From: Rhododendron vialii
Taxonomy: Eukaryota; Streptophyta; Magnoliopsida; Ericales; Ericaceae
Assembly: GCF_030253575.1 (NCBI RefSeq)
Contig: NC_080567.1
Span: forward strand, 38,097,501 to 38,161,500
Reading direction: 5' to 3'
Length of the DNA: 64,000 nucleotides
Shown: in pieces, positions 24,014 through 35,560 of the stretch
Numbering within the stretch: the stretch's first letter is position 1
Layout: the number at the start of each line of letters is the position of its first letter
Notes under the pieces: generated by a model
What the model saw: only the letters and a program-made list of their open reading frames with translations
What the model was told of the DNA's origin: nothing
Databases searched by the model: none
Made by a program: the position numbers and the translations under genes

Positions 24014-24441
24014 AGAGATTAAATTCTTTTTACCTTAGGTGGGGAACCCATGATTTTCGCTATCTATTGTGGGTCTACCAGACGTTCATTGCATTAATCT
24101 GAACCGTTCACCTTATAAGATTCGCAGTGTAGTGTACCTACGCAAAAAATCAATTTTATTGGACATCAATAGACATATACAAAATTAAATTTTGGTTTAT
24201 AAAATAGACAGTCATGGACAATTTAACATGACAAAATCAGACTTTTTATTTTACAAACCAAAATTCAATTTTTGATATAGCTATCGATATTCGATAAAGT
24301 TGATTTTTTGCGTAGATATATTTCTTGTGGGTCAAAAAGATAAACGGTTCAAATTACTATAATAAACTCACGGTGGAACCCACAAATGGCCTTGGTGAAA
24401 ATAGTGAGTTGTCCACCTGAGGTGGAAAGGATCCAATCTCT
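24014..24441. mobile_element. Fold-back MITE with about 200-bp arms
   Basis: The arms are inverted copies over nearly the full length. Ends read AGAGATTAAATTCTTTTTACC and, reversed, AGAGATTGGATCCTTTCCACC; inner matches include CTACGCAAAAAATCAA and ATTTTGGTTTRTAAAATA. The 428-bp element would form one long hairpin, a possible small-RNA source. It lies between ERD2-like and invertase genes. Confidence 0.8.
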
Positions 24442-25467
24442 GAAAACATTAAGCACAGCCTAATTGTGGTTCTTGGTGATAAAATAGATTTAGACAGTAA
24501 TTCTGTCATTTACTAGATGAAGTGGAGTCTTATCTTTGAGTGTTGTGATGATCAAATAAAGGTTTTTCCCACCTCAAAACATTTTTCTCCTTATCCTGTC
24601 CCTTTTTTTAATGAGAAATTCCAATCCATTTCCGTTACCACCATTTGCCTATTACTCCTTTTTAGACCCTTTGAAAGTGATCTTGTTTCCTAAAATGAAA
24701 TTCTCCCGTTTCCTTAATCTGAAGGAGCGTTTTACCTGTGTTACGCACAGGAGCAAGAAAATATTCTATTATGTTTAATATTATTCGTAGTTTTATGTTA
24801 TTTACCCTCATTACGGATGATTTATCATTAAATGTATACTTTTTAATGAGAGAATGTTTGAGCATGAGGAAGTTTGAAAGTTTTTTTTGTTTGTTGAGAT
24901 TTTCTGTTCAACTTTTACTATTTTTAAAATTGCAGGAAATAAGAAAAAGATAAAATAATAATTTTATGAGAAGAATGCTACATATAAGCGAGAATTTAAA
25001 AAAAAAGAGTTTGATTTCATTTTCGAAAACGAAATTTGCTTAGAATATGGTATTGTATATGGACTTACCATCGAGGAAACCCATGAATAATTTCTTGGCA
25101 CTCTCATCACCCAATTTCCATACAAGACAAGTGTGGGCAAATATGAAGGTAACGAATCAACAGACTGCACAGTGCACATACTCCGTGGTAACGAATCAAC
25201 AGACTACACAGTGCACATACTCCGTGAAATGAATTCCGTAAGCAAAATTGAAGGGCAAAAAGTAGGAAAAATTTACAGTTCTTTCCTTTTCATAAGCACC
25301 TATTCTGTTCTTGAATATGTTGTCATTTCTTTTCTCAGTACTAGTTAGAACTCAGGATTCTCCACTTAGAACTCATAATTCTGCAGCTGTTTCTCTCTGG
25401 ACCCCGAATACCCAGCTGAAATTTGAAGAGCGGAGTTCGATGAGGGAAGATAAAAGACTAATGAAAA
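24442..25467. other. Spacer between invertase and ERD2-like genes
   Basis: This is downstream of the minus-strand invertase. It holds the 39-bp tandem repeat at 25149-25226 and AT-rich sequence. No gene was recognised. Confidence 0.5.
25149..25226. repeat. 39-bp tandem repeat, two copies
   Basis: Two nearly identical 39-bp units (GGTAACGAATCAACAGACT followed by a CACAGTGCACATACTCCGT part) lie head to tail, differing at one base. It is a recent local duplication. Confidence 0.85.
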
Positions 25468-28400
25468 CTAAAGAATCCATGAAGATGATCTTTTCAGAAC
25501 AGGCTTCATCTGTTTGTCTTCCTCCAGAGCTACCATACCCAAATGGGATGGATCTTCCAACATCATTTTTGCCACCAAATAACCAGCAATGGACCAGGTT
25601 TGGAATTTTCGAGCCTGTTTCCCTATGTATCGACCACGTTTCCCATCATAATATTCAGGCCAATTGTCTTTTGACAACCTAGTTTCAGCGAGTTCAATGG
25701 CGCGTCTTGCAACTTGTGGTCTCCCTGTCTTAATACATGCGGCTGTGAGTAGCCATAGAAGCACTGCAGCCACAACGGTTTAAACAACGCAAACATCAGA
25801 AAATATTTACACAGGAAAATGAAAACAGAATTGTTCCAGTATTCAACATCTTTGGTAAATTATCACCAGGATAGTTTAAACTCTATGGAAAGTTGGAGCT
25901 TAAGTAGAACAGAGTTTTAGACGGGGAAGTAAGGATCTCTTCACCAAATTAAAGAGACGCCGTTAAATACAAACTTCAACCAAATTACATTAAAGAGCAA
26001 GAAACACTGTCCAAGACAATAGTTCTCCTCTGTTTAAGGGGATTCCATTGTTCTTGATTTCTCGATTGTACAATTTGTGGGAAGAGTTTCTTCTGGTGAT
26101 TTTATTATGGCATTGTCTTTGACAGGCTTATCTTAAATATGATTATTTAGTGTTCTCCGTTAAGACACTGGTAGCTAGTTTTTTCGGTTTTCCAAAAGGC
26201 CCATTAGTAAATTTGAGTCAAATAGCAATTTTGCAACAAAATAACTTATAAATTAGAATGAAGAAGCATACCTGGCCAAGACCCTCCATTATGATAACTC
26301 CACCTGGTATTCTTCGGATCACATCCTGTTACGATCCGCCATTCATGGCTTTCAATGGCTGGATAACAAACTTTTAGTGGCATTTCTCCCACCAATTCTT
26401 GCCAACGTGATTCTATTAGATCCATGATTGCAGTAGATTGTTCAGGAGTTGCTAAGGATGATAATATGGCCATACAATTTCCCAAGCAAAACCAACGGAA
26501 ATCCATATTTGATGGGCCAACGTTACCAAGGAAGTAGCCCCCATGTTTTGGCATAAAATCAAACACCCATTCAGGGAGAGAATCAGGCATTACATTGAAT
26601 TTGTTGACTGCAGTGTGCGAGTACTCCTCTGTCTTATATCGATAGATGTCATTAAGCTGCTTCAAGTCTAGCCAAAAGTAACTTCTCATGTGAAAGCTCA
26701 AGGCATGAAGACGCTTAGCAATTCGTTCTACAAACGCCTTCCCCTCAGCATCTTGCTTGAGTAAAAGTAAAGCACATCTCAAAGCCATGAAGAAGAGTGC
26801 TTGTATTTCAATCGGGTAACCGTATACACCCTGAGAACAAATTCACAAGAATATGTAGGTCTAAGAAAGCTAAATGTAGAACAAAGAAACATAAATTTAT
26901 CGTAAAAGAAGTAATAGAAATAGCAGTTATAAACCAAGTATGTATTTTCATGTCAATAGTTTCTCTTTTGAGAATAAACGGAGCTGACTGATAGCACATT
27001 CTGAAAACAGGGTTCATCCCAGCTGACTAGATGTTCTCATGCATAAGAAAAGGAACTGTTCAACTCTTTATTGGAAGTGTAGATAAGATATTTAGAAAAC
27101 CGTAGTAAATTCATGAATGTCCAATTGGTGAGCAGTAGTCGCTATCTTTGGGCGCACTTAAACTCCAGGGGCCTCTCTCCCAGCCTCTAACGAACACCCT
27201 TCAAATATAATAATCTAGGTATTGACAGAACTACTTAGGGCAGGAAATATGTTTGACCCTTTTTTCACATCATTAGTAAAGCCAAATTCAAGCAGCCTGT
27301 AGTCTCATAAGCATTTAAACTTTATCGTTCCAATAAGACAAAAACCACTAGCAACATGCTGTGACTATAAACCGGACAGTCGCATGGCATTTGTCAACTT
27401 CCCGTTTGGTTAGATTCAGATGTAACCAGATTCAGTCAAACTGTTGAGCATTAACGCACATTCAATGGTTTTTTGCCAAAGCAGTCCAACTATTTCTTCC
27501 AAAGAAAAGTTCAATGACAAATTATCTCAAATCTACATGGTTCACGACATCGTCAACAAGCCTAAGTGCTAGAAAATGTCCCACAAATTCTTCTCCACAC
27601 CAACATCAAAAGACACATAAGAAGCATCTGAGACAAGCAGTAGATAGTAAGAGATGTGTCCAGCAAATAATTACATCAAGAAACTGCAGGAAACTCACCA
27701 TTCTGCGATCAATCATAGAGCATCCATCAGCACAAAGAAGAGTTGGGAATGTGTCGAATCCCTCCGAAAGACATAAACTCAGTATCAGGCGCATGCCCTT
27801 CTGGCATTCAGGTTTTTCAGCCAAAGAAGTGTCTCCAGTAGACTTTGTGTACGCACGGAGCAATATAATCCACCAGAAGCCAGAATCAACTGGTGCAACT
27901 CTTCCTATTGCACTTTCACCAAAATCTGCCATTAAAGTTTCAGTATTCCTTTTTGGATCGTGGAGTACTTTGAAACTAGCTGGCATCACTCCTTCTCCCA
28001 GCTGGAACTGATCAATCTTTTTCTCCCAAGATTGAAGACGAAGAGTCTTCACAAGAAAATTCTTAACTATTTCAGGTTCCCCCTTCATCAAGAAAACCAA
28101 TGCACTTGGAACAAAGTCTCTCACGAACACCTAAGCAGATAAATAAAGTTAGAGGTCACTGTTTCTACTCTACTGCCCCAAGTAATAATGTTACAAAACT
28201 TATGAAAAAAAGATGACCACATAAACAGCTGCTTTACCTAATGGTCCTAATGCAATAGAGACAAACAACCAAGTATATGTTTTCAGAATCTTATGTATGC
28301 TTTTATCCATGGAAACAAAATAAACTATCTCAATTTAGAACCAAAGGGCCCGTTCACCCGATTTGAGCATGGGATTGAACTAAAAATTGAACAGGACCAT

Positions 28401-29169
28401 CCTATGTTTGGTTGAAACTTTTCAATTTGGAATATGAAATCCCACAAAAATACAATATATGCAATGATATAGTGGATGAGGTACTTTAATCCCATCACTA
28501 TTAGTACAGTCAAATAAATGGTCTATGCGGTACAAAATGTAAGCACGTATGATCAATTGTCTGTTTAAGTTCTTGGACAAAAACAATCGATAAAAAAAAC
28601 CCCAGAAGAAAGAACTGTGAAGTTTCTCCCCCTGTGATAAACTTAACCAGATGGTGGAAATTATGCAACAAATCCAAATATGCTGCATGTAGTAGCTTGG
28701 AATAACCAATTCCTTAAAAAAGACTTTTGCACAACATATTGTGCCAGGATGCTTGGGGATTCACCTGATCATAGTTAAGGTTTTCATCAGAGCTGTCCAA
28801 AGCTGCAATTGTCCCAACTGGTCGACCGCGAAAGAACACTAACGAACGCCTCAATGCATCCAAAGCCTCTGTGACCATCGGATGAGTCTCAAACCCATTT
28901 GGTGTTATGGGGGTGTGAACTCCAGTGTCAAAATGGTCCATGAATCTGGAAGAGTTGTCCACATTTCTAAATAAGGGGTGAGGAGACAACCCAATAGTCA
29001 ATTCACTGAGTGACCTTTCATCACATGATCTCTGTCTCTCCGTATTCAAATTCAACGGTCTTGGCTTATCAGATAACCTCGAGAAGCATTCATCAAATCC
29101 GTCCACAGTAATTGAAGAATCAATACTTGCATGACCATTTTGTGCCACATCCACATAGAGTATAGACAT
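25468..29169 (-). CDS. Cytosolic alkaline/neutral invertase (GH100)
   Basis: The enzyme hydrolyses sucrose to glucose and fructose at neutral to alkaline pH. Coding exons on the minus strand are 29169-28765, 28130-27699, 26830-26272 and 25763-25468, in phase (563 residues, normal for the cytosolic branch). The N-terminus has no plastid or mitochondrial presequence; it has the Ser/Arg-rich [14 protein letters not shown] stretch of the CINV1/A/N-InvB group. The GH100 barrel follows, with [76 protein letters not shown] and [20 protein letters not shown]. The tail LKRSSSWIL resembles the 14-3-3 phosphosite tail of Arabidopsis CINV1. A splice acceptor lies two bases before the ATG, so a 5' leader exon must lie upstream, probably near 30.3-30.6 kb; that leader intron holds two SINEs. 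In Arabidopsis A/N-InvB (At4g34860) neighbours LAP5, from memory. Confidence 0.95.
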
Positions 29170-29435
29170 TCCTGAAGTTAGAAATTTGTGAACTACTGGT
29201 ATATTGTTTGTGATTCAAATGTTCGAAACCTGCATTTTAATCAAGAAATATTCAGTCAGTTATCATGGAAAAAAAAATACTCATTATGTAGTTGAATAGA
29301 TAAATATGATATTCAGCAGCAGTAACAAACAAACTCTGTTTCTCCAAAACAAATCGGCTGAAACTCAGAAGAAGTTCAAGATACAAAAAGCATTACAATA
29401 ACACAGTTTTGTTAACGAGTAACAGAAGAAAATTG
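29170..29435. other. Probable 5' leader intron of the invertase gene
   Basis: The start codon is preceded by an acceptor (TTCAG then GA-ATG on the minus strand), so this stretch is probably intron. The upstream leader exon was not located. Confidence 0.5.
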
Positions 29436-29706
29436 AACCCCCAAGGGGTTGGTCAAGTGGTCTTCGCCTGGGACTTAGGAGTTTGCTCCCTCCTAAGGTT
29501 TCAAGTTTGATTCTACTGCCACCAACTCATGGGGCCACCTCACCCCACGCATACAGGGCACGCTCCTAACTTTTAATCCCTTGATTAAAAGAAAGATAAC
29601 TGTCAACACATCTCTAAGCGTGTGAAACGGCTGTGGAAGAAGCTATAGGGATTAGTCTGTGTGCGTAAGCTCGCCCGGGACACCTTGCATTACCAAAAAA
29701 AAAAAA
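29436..29706 (+). mobile_element. tRNA-derived SINE with 15-bp target duplication
   Basis: The body begins with an A-box-like GGGGTTGGTCAAGTGGTC and a B-box-like GGTTTCAAGTTTGATTCT, and ends TTACC followed by an A-run. AACAGAAGAAAATTG flanks both sides exactly (29421-29435 and 29707-29721), a perfect target duplication that implies a fairly recent insertion. It lies in antisense to the invertase gene, in its probable leader intron. Confidence 0.88.
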
Positions 29707-29855
29707 AACAGAAGAAAATTGGGCAAGAATTCTGAGATACGAAAAGGATTATAGGAATAGTGATTGGTTACTGAGAAACGTGAGGAAAACTTGATGTAAA
29801 ACCTGAAAATCTTGAACCTCAGTTGTTTTCGCCTTGGTAATAGTGTTCAGTTCAA

Positions 29856-30042
29856 ACCCAAGGGTTTGGCCAAGTAATAGAACGAGAAAAGCAATAAGTT
29901 TCTCATGAGGTTGTTCATGTTCGAATCGACAAAGGTTCATTACAAACCGGGGCCATGAAAGGGTTCGCCCCATGTTTAACTTCAGGTCCCATAATTAGTC
30001 GAGATGTGCGCAAGCTAGCCCCAGACATCACCTTCTAACAAA
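29856..30042 (+). mobile_element. SINE (Au-SINE-like) with 15-bp target duplication
   Basis: TAGTGTTCAGTTCAA flanks both sides exactly (29841-29855 and 30043-30057). The body has an A-box-like GGGTTTGGCCAAGTAATAG, a B-box-like GGTTGTTCATGTTCGAATC and the conserved 3' block CAGGTCCCATAATTAGTCGAG, ending CTAACAAA. It lies 150 bp from another SINE. Confidence 0.85.
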
Positions 30043-30057
30043 TAGTGTTCAGTTCAA

Positions 30058-30155
30058 TAATCTTGAAAATCGTTGTCATCAAGAGAAGATTAAACCCATT
30101 TCGTAAAATAATCTTGAAAATCGTAGTCATCGAGAGAAAATCGTTGTCATCAAGA
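30058..30155. repeat. Short tandem repeats of an ATCTTGAAAATCGTTGTCATC unit
   Basis: Three imperfect copies of TGAAAATCGTWGTCATCRAG are spaced irregularly over about 100 bp beside the SINE. No coding content was seen. Confidence 0.65.
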
Positions 30156-31119
30156 GAAACAGGATTTCGAAACTTTTGAAACCCTCAATCAATCTTGAGA
30201 TTCTGTCCATGACAACGTGAAGCATTTGAGCTAAAACAAAATTATTAAACAAGAAAACAAAGAGCACACTCTCGAGGTCGAGTCATCTTGGTACGAAGGC
30301 ATGCAAGAATCAACGTCAACGAAGGAAGGTAAAGCAAAGAAAATCAAGATTGGAGTGAACCTACGTGTACCAGCTTCGCAAAACGTGAATGAATGTGAGA
30401 CGAGATGAACAATTAATATAGTTGGGGAAATAAGGCGGCGGGGCCAGATATCGAAGGGGTGGGCCGTTGAATGAACCTCGGGGTGTGATTGGTGTAGAAA
30501 GAAGGCTGAGACCTACGTATAGCGAAATACACATGCATTACATACATGTATAGATTTGTGCCCTATACCTGGAACTCATGAGAGAGAGAGAGAGCACTGA
30601 GCAGTGATTCCAGATTCATGGGGTGCGCAGTGTGGGTTTTTTGATCACGGAGAGTGTGCTGGGTGGTTAGCGTGCAGGTGAAAAGTGACGAGTGTGAAAG
30701 CATAAGGAGAGGACTGGGTTTTTGTTATTTGAATTTTTAATTTGACCATGAAAAAGGCTAGGGTGGGTTTAGGCTATACTATTGAATTATACACGATAAT
30801 AACAGCAGTCAAGTTATTTTGGCTAGATGATTATTTAGGTGATATATATAAGAAAAATGATCCGTTTAGAAATTGAAAAATATAAATTTTAGTCCCTTCA
30901 ATTTAAGTGAGAACGTCATTAGATATGGTTTCTTCCTTTTCAGTTTGTTTTTTTGGTCCTTTTTACGTTAGAGAATATTGCCTCGTGACAGATTCAAAAT
31001 ACTTTCTGTAAAAGATCTGACCGCATTTATATCGGAATCCAAGCTACGGTCTTACTCTTTTCTTTTCTTTTTTTAAGGCAACATTTGGAGCTAAGAACCG
31101 ACCGGAAGAACCCCCAAGG
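30156..31119. other. Probable invertase promoter and spacer
   Basis: This contains a (GA)n run at 30580-30594 and GC-mixed sequence upstream of the invertase. It probably holds the transcription start, but no confident TATA box or leader exon was identified. Confidence 0.4.
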
Positions 31120-31124
31120 TCTTA

Positions 31125-31882
31125 GGCGCCGTTCCGAAAACCTTTTTAAAAATTAAGTACTTATTTTGTTACTTTTCATTCAAAAAATAAGAAGGGTTAT
31201 TCTACAAAATCTAAATAAAAAGTTCATTTCACATTTTCAAACTCAAAAATAATATAAATGAAAAAAAAAATCAATTTTTTTTGTACCGTATAAAAGATCT
31301 CAATGAGATCTATCAAACAAGATTCATAGTGATAGGAAAATTATTTGCGTAAACACATGATTTTTGAGCTTGAAATTGCCTTATACAAAAAATAAGACTG
31401 TTGATATGATAATGGGCGCCGGCGGAGGGGAATCGTACGGCGGCCGCGCCGGGCCGGCTCCGGCTACCGAACGGCCAATCCAAGCCGTCCAAAAATTTTA
31501 AAAAAAAAAACGGAGGGAGCTCTTGCGGGAATCAATGGCATCCGAGGTGTGTAGGGTACTTGATCCGAGCACCCCTTTTCTGTGTATATATGATCAAGCA
31601 CCCTACACTGAAAAGGAGTGCTCGGATCAAGCACCCTACACACCTCGGATGCTATTAATTACCGCGTTAGCCCCCTCGTTTTTTTTTTTAGAATTTTTAG
31701 ACGGCTCGGATAGGCCGTCCGGTGGCCGGAGACGGCCCAGCACCGCCGCCGGTACGATTTTCCTCCCCGGCCTGTCGGTACCTATATAAATTCTTTCAAA
31801 ATAAGTACCAGCCTTCTTATTTTTAGGAACAAGCCTTCTTATTACACAAAAAATAAGTTTTTATTGTGTTTCTGGAACGGGC
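31125..31882. mobile_element. Inverted-repeat element hosting a nested fold-back MITE
   Basis: The left end GGCGCCGTTCCGAAAAC and the reverse complement of the right end GCCCGTTCCAGAAACAC match. Both ends continue into AAGTACTTATTTT-like and AATAAGAAGG-like blocks. TCTTA lies on both flanks (31120-31124 and 31883-31887). The GC-rich fold-back at 31413-31779 sits inside it, so this outer element is the older insertion. Confidence 0.6.
31413..31779. mobile_element. GC-rich fold-back MITE with about 180-bp arms
   Basis: The arms are nearly perfect inverted copies. The inner part around GCATCCGAGGTGTGTAGGGT is repeated in reverse with few changes over about 45 bp, with a loop of about 25 bp. The outer part includes GCCGGCGGAGGGGAATCGTA and AAGCCGTCCAAAAATT. 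High identity of the inner arms suggests a young or constrained hairpin. It lies between the invertase and URB2 genes. Confidence 0.85.
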
Positions 31883-32050
31883 TCTTACCTGTGTTGGGCC
31901 TTTTCTGAAGCAAGTAAGGGTTTGTTTTGGGTCCATCAGTGGGCCGAAATGACTGGATTTGGGCCCTTTCCGAAGAAAAATTCTGTCTACGAGGGTTGTT
32001 TTCGTCCATCGTGGTGGATAATTTCCAAAAGTATAATGGGAAAATGACGA

Positions 32051-32160
32051 TTAATAACGTGTTTTGATAATTAATATCCGTTAAGAATATTTTCAACATT
32101 AACAAATATTCTTAACTTATCCTTAGCGGATATTAATCATCAAAACACGTTCTGGACCGT
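32051..32160. repeat. 110-bp imperfect palindrome
   Basis: AACGTGTTTTGAT, AATTAATATCCG and AAGAATATT on the left recur inverted on the right (CGGATATTAAT, ATCAAAACACGTT), giving a hairpin with a short loop. It may be a tiny MITE. Confidence 0.7.
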
Positions 32161-32279
32161 ATTAATTGTCCTCTTTGTTTTAGGCTTTTAGCCAAATGTT
32201 TATGAAGATATTTTTTTTTCTAATATTATATATATCAGCGGGAGTTAGAGGTAAATTAGTGCATAGAGTGTTCAAGAGG

Positions 32280-32385
32280 TTATTTATGGACCTGAACCCC
32301 AAACGCCCACAGGTGGGGCTCAAACCCTGGCCTCCCACATGAGAAGGACCAGGAGATGCTAACTGGACTAAAATCCTTTAACGTT
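32280..32385 (-). mobile_element. SINE fragment (tRNA-like head)
   Basis: The minus strand carries an A-box-like TTTTAGTCCAGTTAGCATC and a B-box-like GGGTTTGAGCCCC separated by about 30 bp, as in a tRNA-derived SINE head. No tail or target duplication was found, so it is a fragment. Confidence 0.45.
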
Positions 32386-33078
32386 TATGAAGAAATTACG
32401 TTGTTACTTTTTAGTTTTTTCTCTCTTTTTTACCCGGAAAAATTACCATACATGTCTGACAGTTACAAAATAAATGAAACAAAACAGCATCGTGGTGTCA
32501 ATGGGCCAACTAGTATTGTTGATTTCTATTCATGAATGGGAAGCCAAGCAAATTTACTCCCATAATCTTTCAAAATGCTCTACACCTTGTTCTCAATTTT
32601 CACACTTGGCATTGAGTTTGCAATCTCCATCATTACTCTCACCGTCTCACATTTAGTTGATTGAGATGTAATTCAAAGATAATTTTACGTGTACGCTCAA
32701 GTTAACACTCACGATTTATGTAACTTCGGGATCGACCACAAGTCAAGTGGAAAAAGCAACCTGCCTTTACGGACGCACAAGTTTACATTTCAAGTGACAA
32801 AGATTACCTTTGCATCCTATCATTACGAGATAGTCTAGGAACACAACAACATGTACAACGATTTACCGATGTGGCAATGTTTAATTTTCAACTTGACGTA
32901 TTATAACTTCCGATGAGATACTGGCAACATATGTATGTTATGCAAATTTATTGTGTTCTTAGACTTCCTCAAATTTTTATCTTATTTTTTTAAAAACACA
33001 CTCCAAGTGTGTGACCATCCCGTTACAATATGGTAAGTTGCATTGCTTGTTCGCAATGATTTTACTCGCTAAATAAAA
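32386..33078. other. Gene-free spacer
   Basis: AT-rich sequence without a recognised gene or repeat. Confidence 0.5.
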
Positions 33079-33351
33079 GTATAAAAAATTGTTGGGAAGT
33101 CCACTATAGCATATTTGTAACCCACTAAATCCACTTCTAAATTTCATAACCCCTCTAGTCCACTAATTAGGTTTTGGTGAGGCCTTAAGTCCAATTTAAT
33201 TAAAAAAGGAAGTAGTTCAGGACCAAAATACCCTTATCTTTAAAAACTGTTAATCTGATATATTTCACTCCTATAAAATCTCCCATATTCCACTCCTATA
33301 AAATCTCCTATATTCACGTTGTTCCCATATCCAAAAGGGAAACAGAGTCCA

Positions 33352-33389
<38 letters not shown>

Positions 33390-34510
33390 ACCCTTTCCAT
33401 TCAAATCCCATATTTTTAGCCCATTATCCGTTCTACGTTTAAAATCCCAACAGTTACGTTGGAATAAAGCGACAGAAGATTCTCATTTTCTGATACATTG
33501 TATATAACGTAATTGTACATATATAACGTTATATACTCGTTTATCAGTTCTCATTTAACGTGCGATACTTACATTTTACGTTATATACTCATTCATCGGC
33601 TCGCATTTAACGTTATATGAGTTTTTGAAATCTTTTTTTATTATAATACAAGAACATATAACATTCCACGTTTACATCTGAACGTACATATATTAACATA
33701 AAATGGTATATGTTCTATAATTTTTTTGGAGTTTCGCTGCACAAAAACTCCCATATAACATTATATTTTTACTTTATTGAATTGGTCCGCGCAGCGGCCT
33801 CAATGACTTGCTTCGAGTAACAATATATGTTTTTTTTTGTTGGGAGGTACATAAGTCAGCAGCTTTCATATATGTTATATGTTCTATTTTTTTGAAGTTT
33901 CACAGCATAGAAACTCACATACTCCTATAACGTTATATGTTTTACTTTATTGAATTGGTCCACGCAGCGGCTTCATTGACTAACTTCTGATAACCGTATA
34001 TAAATAATAATCTTATATATGTTTACGATGCAAAAACAAACAAAGAACTTTATATGTGTATTATTTTGCCACATAAATAAATACACACAAAAAAACGTAA
34101 TAAGTGTGACAAAAAATAAACATATAGCCTTATAACATTATACATGAGATTCTGTCTTTTCTAACTCTAAAAAAAATGGGAAAAAAAAGAAGAGGAGATC
34201 TTGTAACTTCTTTCCCTTTGTCGCCGTCGCCTTCTTCACGGTCGATTTCATATGTAACTTAATACTCTTCACCCCTTGAACAACTGCACAAATAATAAGT
34301 CAGTAAGGCCGCTGCGCGGACCAATTCAATAAAGTAGAACATATAATGATCAGAGTTTGATATAATCATATTTACTCGCAATCAAAACCCTAACTTATAT
34401 ATTATTAACTGTTCAATTGTGTTTTGCTAATGAGTTCCTATATATACCTTGAACTGGACTCAGTTACCAACATTGATATAACCATATATAACCCTATATA
34501 TTTGTTGAAC

Positions 34511-34993
34511 AGAACATCATATATAATGTCTCACGAGATAGTAGATCGTATATAACGTTATATAAATCAGAAACTATATATACATATATGCAAAAGCGAC
34601 AGAACATCATATATAATGTCTCACGAGACAGTATATTGTATATAACGTCTCACGAGACAGTATATTGCATATAACGTTATATAAATCAGAAACTATATAT
34701 ACATATATGCAAAAGCAACAGAACATCATATAAAATGTCTTACGATACAGTAGATCATATATAATGTTATATAAATCAGAAACTATATATATATATATAT
34801 ATGCAAAAGCAACAGAACATCATATAAAATGTCTTACGAGACAGTAGATCATATATAATGTTATATAAATCAGAAACTATATATACATATATGCAAAAGC
34901 AACAGAACATCATATAAAATGTCTTACGAGACAGTAGATCATATATAATGTTATAAAAATCAGAAACTATATATACATATATGCAAAAGCAAC
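34511..34993. repeat. Tandem array, five units of about 90 bp
   Basis: Units begin AGAACATCATATA at 34511, 34601, 34720, 34814 and 34904, and end ATATATGCAAAAGCRAC. Lengths are 90, 119, 94, 90 and 90 bp; the 119-bp unit carries an extra 29-bp ACGTCTCACGAGACAGTATA block and the 94-bp unit a longer TA run. Each unit holds a CTCACGAGAC-like short palindrome and TATAACGTTATA or its variant. Because 90 is a multiple of three, a spurious open frame runs through the last units. Confidence 0.92.
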
Positions 34994-35329
34994 GAAGGGC
35001 GACGATCGACGACGAAGGACGACGGCGAGGAGGATCAGCAATGAATCCACTTTGATATTTACCAATCGCATTAGCACTGTGCACTATAAGCAGCACCTAC
35101 ATTTTCACATGACATTGATATACAACATCCACTTCAGCCGATGACCATCTAAACAATAATTATAAACAGAGACTAGATCCAAACTACTGTAATAATTTTT
35201 CACCAACTTACCTTCAAGAAAATGAACATGGAAAGTCGAGGATAGCCTGAAGTGAACATCTTCGATTGTAATCATGACCAAGCAGATTGCTCCCAATCAA
35301 CTTCCATCTCTGGAACCTCTCAAGTGCGA

Positions 35330-35560
35330 TGTCAGCGACGAAGGGCGATCGACGACGAAGGAAGTCTGGGACGTGGGTTGATCTCTGTTTTTCGTCCGTT
35401 GATCTCGTTGTTGGAGTGACGACGGCAATCGAGTGCTTGACGACGGCGACGGAGACGACGCCGGTATTTGAGTGCTTGAGGACGGCGACGACGATCGAGT
35501 GCTTCTCGCCGATTGAGGACGACGAAGAAGGGCTGATGCCGAAGAAGCCTGACGAGGACC
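35330..35560. other. GC-rich GACGACGGCGA-type stretch inside the element
   Basis: A strongly GC-rich patch in AT-rich surroundings repeats TCGAGTGCTTGACGACGGCGA-like units of about 50 bp. A related patch (GGGCGACGATCGACGACGAAG) is at 34996. All frames read low-complexity peptides, and it could be a captured gene fragment or a simple expansion. I cannot assign a source. Confidence 0.4.

Noticed and set aside
25311-25682. Plus-strand open frame at the invertase 3' end
   Set aside because: Antisense shadow of invertase exon 4.
34776-35096. Open frame with a repeated 30-residue peptide on the minus strand
   Set aside because: It arises because the tandem unit is 90 bp, a multiple of three; composition is that of AT-rich repeats and there is no promoter or homologue.
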